Source of the DNA: Chrysemys picta bellii
Lineage: Eukaryota; Chordata; Testudines; Emydidae
Direction of reading: 5' to 3'
NCBI RefSeq assembly: GCF_011386835.1
Contig: NC_088809.1
Coordinates: 18,754,637 to 18,818,636, forward strand
Length of the DNA: 64,000 nucleotides
Shown here: piece by piece, positions 1-10,790 of the stretch
Layout: every line of letters begins with the position of its first letter
Numbering within the stretch: position 1 is the first letter of the stretch
Notes under the pieces: generated by a model
Seen by the model: only the letters and a program-made list of their open reading frames with translations
What the model was told of the DNA's origin: nothing
Database searches by the model: none
Program-made: the position numbers and the translations under genes

Positions 1-139
1 TTCTACAGCATTAAGAACCATGGAGACCCGGCTGCCAGCTTGGCTCTCCCTCGCTGCTTCTGCACTGTAGCTGAGACGTGAGGGGGTGGAGGTGGGAGGT
101 GCTCTTGGGACTGGGCCATTTCTGTTCCTCTTGTTCTGC

Positions 140-660
140 CCCTTTCTTTTGTGCCCCTTTTCACGACTGCGCGGGCTGTGGGAGTCCCCTGCCAGACAGG
201 GGGCAGACCATGGACGTCGGGGGTATCCAAGCTGCGGCCACTTTTGGCCCTTGAGGCTCTAAATTGTGGGCTTTGGGGGGGGCTGTTTGAGACCCATGGC
301 TATGGGGCGAAGGTGGGAGCGTTGCTTCCGGCAGCTCTGGGAGCATGCTGAGCCGGGCATCTTCCCTGCTGCAGCTGCTGAACCGCACCCTGCTGGCCAC
401 CGGCTGCATTGCAGCGGATAGAGGCAGGTCGCTCCTGCTGGGCTGTGGGACCCTAACAAAGGACTGTTCCCCTCCCCCATGCAGCCCCCCAGGGAACGGA
501 AGGAGCAGAAGCTGAGAACCTATAGCCAGTTGCGGCTCCCCGATTCTCTGACCCCACACGGGGGGCTGCTGTAACTCAAGCCAGCTGGTTCTGGCTCCCA
601 AGAGACCGAACGCCACCTGGGGGTAGCCGGAGCACAGCATGCACCAGCCGCTACCTCAAC
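140..660. promoter_or_regulatory. Weakly CpG-enriched segment, alternative promoter candidate
   Basis: By eye CpG is several-fold commoner here than in the next few kilobases, with clusters around 165-240, 305-420 and 540-650. It is well below the density of the PRKRIP1 island. No TATA box or coding match was recognised. It could be a decayed CpG island near the SH2B2 5' end or the 3' part of an upstream gene. Confidence 0.2.
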
Positions 661-1948
661 ACACCTTCTGCACCCCAACGTCCCCCCTGCACCATGGGTG
701 GCAAGGAGGGAAGCAAAGGGGCAAATGCTCAGGCTCTGCTACTACCAGGGACTCTGCTACACTGGAGGAATCCCGAGTAGGGATCTGTGCATGGTCTCTG
801 CTCCCTTCGCACTGGCCTCAGGGGTGGAGATGGAGCAGAGTGAGCCAGAGAACCTACCCCAAAGTATTGATTGTGGCCTCTTGACCTCTTTGAAATAATG
901 TTAGGCCCTTGGGTGTGAGAGGTTAGACACCGCTGGTGGGTGTGCGTGCTTACCGTCTGCTGGGTAGAGTGCGTGTTGGTTCCCTCTGCTACATGAGCTG
1001 ATGGAACTGCTCCCAGCTCACCAGGCAGGACTGTGTCTCTGGGAATGAACTGTATTCTTCCAAACCCCATGTACATCTTCAGCAGCTGTCTGTGTGCAGC
1101 CACGGAGGGTTACAACACGACTCTCTCGAAAACTGCCAGCAAAGTGCCTCTACCCGGTGGATCCTAGAGGGCAGCACTGGCCTTGCCACAGAAACCAGGC
1201 ATGTCCCCTTTGTGGCAAGCGGGGCTTGATCTCTGTTGTTTGTGGCACAGACAGACTGGAGATGCGCTGCATAGAGGTGAATGTTCTGGGATCTTTCCTC
1301 CTCTCTGAGCAGTTGTGAAATGTCTGTAGAGTACACGGACTCTACAGTGTTACGCTATTGCATTGTGACTATTGCACGGACTAGCTGGTGCCCACAAAGG
1401 ACTCTTCTCGTAACATTCAGGGAGCTGATGGGTGACTTGTTATCTCAAGGATGGATCCCTTGAATTCTGATTTATATCAGTCTTCTCTTGCCAGTGGCTG
1501 AGGTCTCACAGCCGTGTGGATCCTTATTTGTCAGCCATGCCCTAGCTGGGGGTTGGGAGCTGCATTCTTTGAATAAAACATTGCAATCGCATCCAAACTG
1601 TGATGGTTGGGTATCCCTCGTCGTGCTGCAGCCACCACACTGTTGCCGGTGTGATTTGTTAGCTCTTGCGTGCCAGATGGAGCTGAACTACCTCCAAGGA
1701 AAACAGTTACTGCGGGAAGTGATACTGATTGTTGTTCTCTGAACTGGTACTGAACCAACCCTACAGCATGGTGGTAAAGGAATAATGTGGCTATATGCCT
1801 TATGCAAAGGAAGGGTATCTCCAGAACCAGAAGTCTTGTCCGCTTGTGGTCATTAAAGATCCCGTGGCGTTTTCTGTGAGAGATGTAGCATCCTGGGCAA
1901 ATTCTGATTTGTGTAATTCCTTGTCGTAAATTTTCTCACCTTTGTAGT

Positions 1949-2145
1949 TTCACTTGGAGCCGATGTTCTTCTTCACTTCCCGTTCTAAACTGTTGTGTAA
2001 TGTTATGCACTGTTAAAGAGCTTGCATGTTCCAGTCCAGAGCTGGCCGCATGTCTGTGCTGGGTGAAATGAATCCAGTGTGTACAAATCAGTTTGTAAAT
2101 AATTTCAGGATCCGTTTGAAGGAAAGGCACTATATAAATGTCACT
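1949..2145 (+). repeat. SINE-like dispersed repeat, family A
   Basis: One of four related plus-strand segments in the window (others about 22300-22405, 26550-26745, 39095-39200). Shared features are a CACTTC start, CTGTTAAA then a GCTGCCATG-like block, a GTGGGTGAAATGA-like block, and an AT-rich end resembling CTATATAAATGT. It looks like an old SINE with a LINE-type tail; I cannot name the family. Confidence 0.5.
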
Positions 2146-2837
2146 CACCACTTTTGAGCGAGGTCTTCCTAAATCGCATTGGTAGCTAATTGTTTAGGGG
2201 ATGGTTTGGCTTTGTTTCTGTTTCTTATTTTTTCTTTCAGACAAAATTTGTGGACTAGGTGCCATGATGACTATACCCTGTGGTCTCTCAAGCTGAGAAT
2301 CTGTGTCAATAATGGATCACTGTATGTTAGCTACACCTTAGTTCTATCCTCATTTAGTTCTCTGGTTCAGTGAATCTTGCTGAATTGGTAACTATTCCTT
2401 GCTCCTTCTTGACCCCTGATGTTACGCATGCTCTCAGTCTCTGCATTTTCGCTGACGGCATTAATTTCATTTCTTCTTGAGGTCGGTGGCTTAAATAGAC
2501 TTTCTGTTCTTGTCATTTGTCTTTGCTGACATGCATCCCTGGTGTACATAGGACCACATCAGAGCTTATCAGGAGAGATTTTTATAACATTACTACAGGC
2601 AGCTGACACTGGCTTTGCAATAGCAAAAGCTGGATTTCAGCTTGACCTGTTCCCAGCAATCCCTTTTCTTCTCAAACAGGAATTCCCTTCTGAGGTTATG
2701 GCTTTATTTGGCTAATGTTCTGTGTTTGGGGACTCCATCCTGCTGCCACATCTCTGCCGGTTGGTTCAGAAACTTGCAATAAATCCAGGGCCACCAATAC
2801 TTCACAGATGTTGCTCTACATCCCAGGGTCAGACAGA

Positions 2838-3225
2838 ATTCATAGATTTTTAAGGCCAGAAGATAGTGTTGTGATCGTTTTCCCTCCTGAATAACAACAC
2901 TCTAGAGAACTTCCTCCCACAATTCCTGTACCGAGCCAACACTCTTGTGGCTGAGCTAGAGTGTATCATTGATAAAGATGTCCCATCTAGATTTAAAGAT
3001 GCCAAGCGATGGAGAATTTACCACCTCTCTTGGGAAGCTGTTCCAATAGTTAATCACCCTGAGTGTTCAAAAAAAATTACATCGATTTTCATTTTAAACT
3101 ATGCTGACTTCAACTCCCAACCCCTGGATCTTGTTAGACCCTTGTCTGCTAGATTAAAGAGCCTTCTACTGTCATATCTTTCCCCTATGTATGAAATTAT
3201 AAAGGATCTGAGGTTTTTATAGGGC
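2838..3225 (-). mobile_element. CR1 LINE 3' fragment
   Basis: The plus strand reads as the antisense of a reptile CR1 3' region: TCATAGATTTTTAAGGCCAGA near the left end, then GATGGAGAATTTACCACCTC and GTTCCAATAGTTAATCACCC. CR1 is the dominant LINE of turtles. The reading frame in this stretch is degraded and not a gene. Confidence 0.8.
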
Positions 3226-3229
3226 CCCC

Positions 3230-3430
3230 ATTAAAGATTGTGAGGTGCTCAGATACTACAGTAATGTATTTATCTCACAACACCCCTGTGAGGAGGGCAG
3301 TGCTATTATCCCTGTCTTTACGGATGGGGAACGGGGACACAAAGAAGTTAAGTGACTTGCCCAAGTCACAGAGGAAGTCTGTGGTGGAGCAGGGGATTGT
3401 ACCTGGGTTTCCCAAGTCTTAGGCTAGAGT
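3230..3430 (-). mobile_element. MIR-like SINE, antisense
   Basis: Contains the antisense MIR core: TATCTCACAACACCCCTGTG, a dinucleotide-rich ATTATCCC block, GATGGGGAACGGGGACAC, and AAGTGACTTGCCCAAGTCAC. Confidence 0.75.
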
Positions 3431-3865
3431 AGGGTTGTCACCTTCCTAATTGCTGGTAACTGGACACCCAACGCCATGCCCCCTTCTCCGCCTCTTCCCC
3501 TGAGGCTCCACCCCTTTTCAGAGGCCCTGCCCCCTTCTCTGCCTGTCCCCCCCCCCCCCCCCCCGAGGTCCCGCCCTCATTGCTTGCTCCTCTCCCCCCG
3601 ACCCCCATTGCTCGCTGGATTGTCCCAAGGAGCCTGCCTGCAGGTAGGAGATGGCCCTGGCTGAGCAAGGGCTGGTGCAAGTTAATGACCCGGCGCCACC
3701 CTCCACCACGTAGTAACCAGACTTTTGGTTCGGGCGCCATTTAGGGTTGTCGGGTCACCTTTTCGACCAGACTTTCCGGTTGAGAGCACCTGACAACCCT
3801 AAATGTCACCCGGACACAGAAGCCAAAAACCGGACTGTCCGGGTGGCACCTCTAGGCTACAGCCC
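3430..3865. repeat. C-rich turtle-type repeat with poly-C tract and inverted repeat
   Basis: A pyrimidine-rich segment with an uninterrupted C run at about 3547-3564 is followed by a perfect 14-bp inverted repeat (3738-3751 with 3792-3805) and an imperfect echo of CCGG and GTCACC motifs to about 3850. It is likely a decayed MITE or low-complexity repeat. Confidence 0.45.
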
Positions 3866-3954
3866 CAATGACAGGACAAGTCACCTCTTGACGGTCTCCC
3901 TCATGCTCCGGCTCCAAAAACGCAGGCCCCTTCTATGCCTCGATGCTTTCGTTT

Positions 3955-4016
3955 TTGTGGAGCGCTTTGGGATTCCTCGCATGAAAGGGGGCTATGGAAG
4001 TGCAAAGTGTTATTAA
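3955..4016 (+). mobile_element. MIR-like SINE 3' tail
   Basis: The segment reads GTGGAGCGCTTTGGGATTCC then GGCTATGGAAGTGCAAAGTG, the usual 3' tail of amniote MIR-like and L2-mobilised SINEs. Confidence 0.55.
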
Positions 4017-4061
4017 TAATTCTCTCCTCCATTCCCTCAGACCTCTGTGCGGCTTCACTTT

Positions 4062-4318
4062 TATAAAAGGGCCTTTTCAAGCCTGTCAGCTCCAGGCTGA
4101 TGAAAGGAATTTACTGGGCCTGTGTTTCGGGGAGAGTTTTGAAATCTCTCTCATCCTGGCTGTTTTTGAAGCCTGGCGTTTCTCTCGGAGTTGTTGGAAC
4201 TTGGCTTGACGTCGTTTCCCGTTCTCTGTGCCGCGCAGGTTTTGGCCTGTAGGAATTGTCACTTCAGCTCCCTCCCTCTCCTGGACCGAGCGATGAGGGG
4301 AAACGTTGTCGCCGTGGG
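4062..4318 (+). promoter_or_regulatory. Candidate TATA promoter and non-coding first exon for SH2B2
   Basis: TATAAAAGG at 4062-4070 would place a start near 4093. The following 225 bp become CpG-dense (4205-4318, with a CRE-like TGACGTCG at 4208) and end at a good donor, GTGAGT at 4319. A splice from here to the acceptor at 22894 would supply the missing 5' exon of SH2B2. This is inference: the motifs are visible, the use is not. A MIR-like SINE tail (about 3955-4016) lies directly upstream. Confidence 0.3.
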
Positions 4319-5912
4319 GTGAGTGAGAGGACGAAAGCAGGAGAAAGTCGGTGGCCTAATGCGCTGGGTTTTGTAGAAGGCCGTGGCTTGGGGAAGCAGA
4401 GGAACTCGCTTCTTCCACACGTGTTGGACTTAGTTATGTCACTGAGCTGCTTGACCTTGACCTGGGGCTTGCGTGTGTGGTGGGTGAACCTCGCAGGTAG
4501 GCCTTAGAGCCAGCTACCTAGGATGCCTAATTCCTGTTGCCCATCTCCACCATCCGGGATAGTTTCATGGGTCTCTGCCCCTCTAAGGGCCCCCGCACTG
4601 CCAGCAGCTGCCACACCAGCGACGCTCTGGCCTGGTTGCCCGCTCCTCACCGGTCATTGTGTGGCTGGGTGTGAGGGAAGGTTGCCCTGCCTCTCTCAAA
4701 GATGGCCCCTCAGACCTCTGGGAGCTGCAGTGGAGGCCAAGGGAGGGAGCTGCCATTCCAGCCTGGCCACCCATTCCCTGCTAGCTGGGACAGCTTCAGT
4801 GACAGGGATGATCTGGCCCCCATGCTGCTGGCTATCAGTGACATCCGAGGGGTTAGTGCCAGCCCTGGAACCTCAAACAATTTGGATGCCTCGCTTTAGA
4901 GTGGTAAGCAGTGCTGCCTTGCCGATAACGCAGGGTAAACGAGCCCTGCCTTAAGTCACCATGGCACAAGCTTTGCTTCGTACCCATGCATTTACACTGG
5001 TGCAGATCCATCCGTGAAAAACTCCTGAGGGAGACGTAGACCTATTCTACTGTAAAGCGGTAGAATTAAAAATGTAGGGTCCGATCCTCATCTCCCCAGT
5101 GCTTTAAGAGACATCCCATATTTGTGGCCTATTGCCCCACATCCTATCTGGACTGAGGAGCCAATAGCATTTGATGAGAGTCCAGTTTTCAAGCAATAAT
5201 TATGCAAAGGGGCAGACACTGACATACCCTCCGATTTCTGCACTGTGAGCGGAGCACAGGGAGTGGAGGTGGCGTCACTTTAATGATACACCTGGTCCCC
5301 TATTCTTTAATATATAGGTGGCCGTTCTCTGATAACGTGTCTACAACTTCCCATTGACTGGAGTGTAAGCAGGGGTAGTAACTGGTGAAATCTCCTGTCT
5401 CCCTTCTGCCCCCAGAGAAGAGACACCTTCCTCCCTCTCCCCACCCCCACCCCCAAGGAAGTTGCTCGGATCTGGCCCTCTGGGGTGGAAACATACCATG
5501 AGGATCGGAGCAATAAAATAAGGCAGCACCGGCCAGGCAAACTCCGTTCTGGTTTCCCATGTCTCTGTCTCTCCACATCCCCGCTGTCCCTATTACTCTG
5601 TTCTTCTAAGCCTCTGCCTTTTAGGGCTGCGGGCTCGGGGGCTGCTCCAGTTCCATTACTTCCCAAAGGCTCCCTCCCTTTCCCTCGGGAGCTGCCCTCG
5701 CTCCTTCAACCCCCCTGCCGTACTGCGGGTCGGGAGGCATTGGCATAACTCCTGGGGTGCTAGGCAGGAATTCTTCTGGATCTGCGCCAAAAACCCCAGC
5801 CATCCCCAGATTTATCTTTTTGTAGCTGGCAATGAATTGGTGGGTGGAAAGGGGTGTGCGAAAAGCAGAGTCCATCGATGGCAAGTGCAGTGGCTGGAGG
5901 CCTGGTGCACGG

Positions 5913-6033
5913 CAGGGTTGCCAGTTTTGGTTGGATGTGTTCCTGGAGGTGTCATCACATGACAATCTTTAATTAGAGATGAATCTTTAATTCCTGGAGG
6001 CTCCAGGACAATCCTGAAGGGTTGGCAACCCTA
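5913..6033. mobile_element. Short repeat with AGGGTTGCCA / TGGCAACCCT termini
   Basis: About 120 bp bounded by inverted termini, AGGGTTGCCA left and TTGGCAACCCT right. An internal duplicated AATCTTTAATT block precedes CCTGGAGG. The structure suggests a MITE-like non-autonomous element common in turtle DNA. Confidence 0.55.
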
Positions 6034-9000
6034 CTGCAGGGGCAGGGGGTTCCCTTTGTCAGGAGAAGCTGTCAGAGGGCGGAGGGAGGGGGGTTAAGAA
6101 GAGGCTTTTGATGCTGTTAATGCTGAGGACCTTGTTTTCAGAGATCGGAGCCTCTGCTGCTCCCGGTGACTTGAACTGTAGCAGTGGGTGCTCAGTGCCT
6201 CTGCAAATTGAGTTCTTAGTTTGGTTCTCCCTTCCGGTCTTCCATCGGCCCCCTTCCTTCCCTCCCTTTTGCGCCTTCCTTCCCTCCAGTGAGGCACTAG
6301 TAACTCTGGCCTGATAGAAGCCAGAACAATTAAATGCAAGCATTGCCGGTGGGGTACCAATATCTGCAGTCTCCCTCGCCTGCCCCACTACCCCTTCCCT
6401 CTTCTTCCTGTCCGAGGGGTTTATCACTGCTGCTCCCGTGCTCTGGGCGTCTGCTGGTTGTAGATCCCTAGTGCCAGCTCTTGGACCTGTGCATGCTCTG
6501 TGGCCAAGCGTGGGACAGGGGCGATAGCCCACGTTCTCTGTTTGTCTAGGCTCGGGGGATAGAGGGAGGAGTGAGGTTTAGTCCCTCCCCCCCTCCTCCG
6601 CCAAGCCTAGCTTCCTTTCCTGTGGCCCTCCTGTCCCCTGTCCCCCTTGTTTGTGCTGTGTGTGGCTCTGAATGGATGATCATTCTTCCTGGGAATCTTA
6701 ACACTGAGGCAAAGTAGCTGCTCTTGAACTCCAAGGCATTAAACTCTCCACTCAGCGATGGATGGATAAGCGGGAATAATATTTAGCTGGCCCAGTAACA
6801 CACCAGTTTTGCTCTCTCTGCTGCTTTTACAGTGTCCCTTGGGGGGAATGTGCAGATGCTGCTCTTAAAACACCACCACAGTGTTTGGGTGCAGGGCTTT
6901 GGAGCGGAGCCCGGAGCAGCTCCGGAGCAGTGGAGCTGCGGGTTTTTGCCTGGAGCTGGAGCGGAGCCCTGTTTGGGTGAATGTGGTTCTCCCGAATCAA
7001 AACCGGGGTGTGATGTTAATGGCCAGAAAAGGTGGTAGGGAGTTCAGATAACTGGGCAGCCTTCCCTCCTGTTCATACTGACACTTGGGGAGATCCTGGC
7101 TCCATTGAAGACAATGGGAGTTGTGCCATTAACTTCAGTGAAGCCAAGATTTTTTGAAAGAGAGAGACCTATTTCTGCTGTAGCACAGCAGTTGTGAATT
7201 GCAACACCCACCAGCATTTCCAATCTGGGTCTCTCCTAAATGGCGTGGGTCAGAGTTGTGTCTAAACACACTTCCTAGCAGCCACTTGTGCATATCTCTT
7301 AAGGCCACACCTCGAAACCACCAGGCTTGCATCACTTGTGACCCAAGGCCCGGTGACGTTAGGCTTCCTGCTATCTACCATATGGAATAAAGAGAGGCTG
7401 AGCCTTGTGCGGGGGACACTTGTGGCGGTGTTGGATTCTGCAACATGGTAGTTGCTATGGTATAGACGGGCCTGGAGAGCAAGGTCCTGGCATTGTGGTG
7501 CCTGTCTAGGCAGGCAGAAAAGTGTGTTCGCACCTAGCCTGGGATGTAGAGACCTGTCGATTGCCAAAGGGCGTGACGGCCAGAATGCTCGGATTATTCC
7601 TTTTCTGCAAGAGTTGGGGCTCAAGGACTCCCACCTGGAAAGTAGCCACGTGGCACAGGCAAAAGGGGCCTCTGACTTCTGTTCTCTTTCTAGCCTCCTC
7701 TGCATGGTGGATCGGCCAACAGCCTAGTTTCCTCTTTTCTCTTCCTGGAAGGCTGATAACAAATGTTTAGTGTTTGCTAAACCCCCACTAGGTTAGAGGG
7801 ACTTTTGCCATGGACTGCAACGGGGGAGCAGGATCAGCCAATAGTCTGCATTTAGCTATAACCACCCAGTTCTTTAACAAGGCTTGGCTTTCTTTTTGGC
7901 AAGTATTCCTGCGTCTGCAGTATCACACCAATCAAATTATTTAATTTTGGTTTGTGTGCTGCAAACCCAGATTCTAAGCCCCCTTCCTCTCGTCTGCCTG
8001 TTCTGAAGCGCTCGGTACTTAGTGGTTACCCACAAAACCCTCACTTGTTTCAGGAGTTCCGACTCCAGCCAAGCGGAGCAAACCACCTGCTGAGAAGGAT
8101 GGACTCAGAAACCCGGCTTTCTTTTGTGATCAGGATTCTAAGACCAGACTGTTTCTCCCTGCAGCTTTCTGCTTGGGCAGCTGCGGAGATGTGAGTTCGA
8201 TGCCTGCCTGACTTTTATGCTTCTGGAGGACCTCGGGCATGGGAGAAGTGCAGAGGCAAAGTGCCTAACTCCTCACAGCGGTGTCTCTGGGGCTCTGTTG
8301 ATATGGCCTAGTCTAGCCATCCTTAGCCAATTAGTGCAATGCAAGCTCCTCTACTGAGAGCAAGAGCAGTGCCATTGGCTGAACAGAATACCTAAGGGTC
8401 TCTGATAGATATACAATACAGCCCCACTGAACCATCATGTAGGGATCAGTAGCAACCATCTGAGACTCTCAAGCAATGTTGTGCTTTTGGTAACCAGCAG
8501 TTTCTGTTTGAGCTGGAAATTCAGGTTAATAGGGTTAGCGCCACATGCGTTTAGGTCTGGGAGTGTTGGTACACAATGGCCAGTGCTGTGGGGTCTCGCA
8601 CACACTCATTGTTTTCCGGGACAATAGTGCTGCTTTTAAACACACCACTCCATTTGCAGACCTGGAGTAAGTGGGTGAGGGGCCGCTGAAATCAGTGGTA
8701 CTTACTCTTGGTCTGAATCTCACCCGCTGTCCTTTGCACTATGTAGTTCCTTTGATCAACAGTTAATAATTGGTCACTTAATCTGCTGGCTGTTTATTAA
8801 TAATCTTCTTTCACTGGAAACACAGACGCTCTCTGAGGGGGGTATATCATGAAATGTAGGTGAATTTTAATGAAACTGGCCCATTTTCCAAGTTGCCTGC
8901 AGATGTTTCACCACTTCTGGTCCTCAGGAGTCCAGCATGGGGTGGGTGGTGCGTGCAGAGCTATCCCAGCCCAGGGAAGCTGGCAGAGAGATGGGGCAAT

Positions 9001-10689
9001 GGAACCATTTAATTGGGCCTTGAGAATGCTTAAGAAACTGGATTCTGAACCCGAGTATTGAACCTGCTTTTTAACAGGAGCCATTTGGCTCTTGCTCACT
9101 TAGCATGTGACAGTTTATGTGGATTCTTCTGTTCCTGCCTTCTTTTTCCTAGCAGTGCTCCGAAGGAGGGGAAAGTGCTGCACTCCAGCTACCAGGGCAA
9201 TACAGGTAGCAGCTAGGATGCCTTGCGCTTCTGTAGTCCTGGGGGAAACTTGCTATTAATGAACTGAACCATATCTTTCCTTGCAGCAAAAGGACGGGAT
9301 GGTGATAGGAGGAGGTCTCCTGGCTTTTCTGTCTCTCCTCCTCTACAAAAATCACCTTAGGTAGCTTTGGACACCTGCCAATCATAAAGCAAGCCTTGAC
9401 GATTTTACAGATACTGCTGGCACAGAATGGCTACTGCACACCACCCCAGAAGTGGCTGCACTTCTGTGGTGGACCATCATATAAATGCGAAGTGTAGTGT
9501 TATTTATTGCACTCTGACCTCCATATTCAAACCTGGCTACCTGCAAAGCTGTCTCTGTCTACCACATGGGGGATACAAAGCTGGCCCTGACGCTTGTTGT
9601 GCTGCACAGGTAATGCCCTTAGCCCCTGGAAGAAACACCGCATGTCATTTTTCAAGTTGCCCCTCCCTAGTGGGCTCAGGGGAGCCCAGCAGGGCATGGA
9701 TGGAAGCTCATTTGGGGAGAAGGGGCAGTAAAAAAATAGGGGGAACCCTGAGACCCCTGTAGAACGAATTAACAAACCGATCTTCCTCCAAAGAGCGCTA
9801 ACCCATGACTTTTGAAGCCCACTGTCATTCCATGCTATGTCCCTTCCCGGAGGAGCCCTGACCTTAGTGGAACAGTCTGTGCGTGACCAGGTCAGGAACG
9901 CAGGACCGAGGTGGCTTGGCTGCAAATGCCATTGGAAAGTCCTCTGCTGAAACAATCCACGTTAGCATCAATTAGCTGGCTTATTATCTTTTTCATTCCC
10001 CAGCACTCCCACCCTGCAAGCATTGCCTTGCTGTGGGAGCGACCCAATCTACTCCTTCACATTTTTTGCATTTCTCTCCCTCTGTGCTGCTTTGCACCCT
10101 GCTTTACATTGTTCAGTGCAGCTGCTCGTCAGGCTCCAGGTGCTATCCCAGTCACTGCAATAACCGCTCACATCAGAAACTTCTTGGCCTGGGCTCTTTA
10201 TTCTGGATTTACCCGCCTCAAACAGCATTTGTTATCCCCAAGTCAAGTTCCTTGATTGACCACAGTCCTCTTGTGATGTTTCTCACCACCTGCCTTGGGG
10301 ATGCAAGGGTGTGTTGAGTGTTCTAGTCCTTTTCCCACATCACCGTTCAGATACTCAGTTCTCAGAAATTATTTCTATGCTGTTGCTTCATGCTTTGCTC
10401 TCCAATTCAGTATGAACATCCTGAATTGGCATTGGGCGTCCTGGTACCGTGGTGATGGGGATAGTATAAAGACCCAGGTAGTTCTGCTTAGCACCAAAGT
10501 CCTGTCTAAGTAGTGCTTTCAGCAGGTTCTCTTCCAACCATCTTCACTGTGCAATAGGCTGCCCTCCACCCCTTCATCTATATAAAGCTGAGTGGGTGTG
10601 TTGTAACCCACTGCTAAATGTGTATTGCAAATCCCCGTGCCCAATCCACAGAGGATAGGAATCCGTTACAGTGGCACCTTGGGAGCTTT

Positions 10690-10790
10690 GGTTCTGTAGC
10701 GCAAGCGGTAGCAGCTCCTGTTTTTAGCTCTGGAGGTGCCTGGTTCAGTCCTTGGTGCAGTGGTCAAGATGGCAGCCGTCGGGGAGGAAA
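10690..10790 (+). mobile_element. tRNA-headed SINE-like copy, family B
   Basis: Pol III-like A-box region GTAGCGCAAGCGGTAGCAGC and B-box region CTGGTTCAGTCC, followed by AAGATGGCAGCC. Related copies are at about 25085-25245 (minus), 40090-40190 (plus) and 52565-52690 (plus). Confidence 0.5.

Larger units (their letters stand above)
1..2830. other. Non-coding, no gene recognised
   Basis: Apart from the CpG-enriched first 660 bp and a SINE-like repeat at about 1949-2145, nothing is recognisable. In human the 3' end of CUX1 lies just upstream of SH2B2, but no CUX1 coding segment was identified here. Confidence 0.6.

Noticed and set aside
1..110. Possible last exon of an upstream gene such as CUX1 (open frame ending near 90)
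   Set aside because: A short open frame after a CAG-like end, but no recognisable CUX1 or CASP residues.
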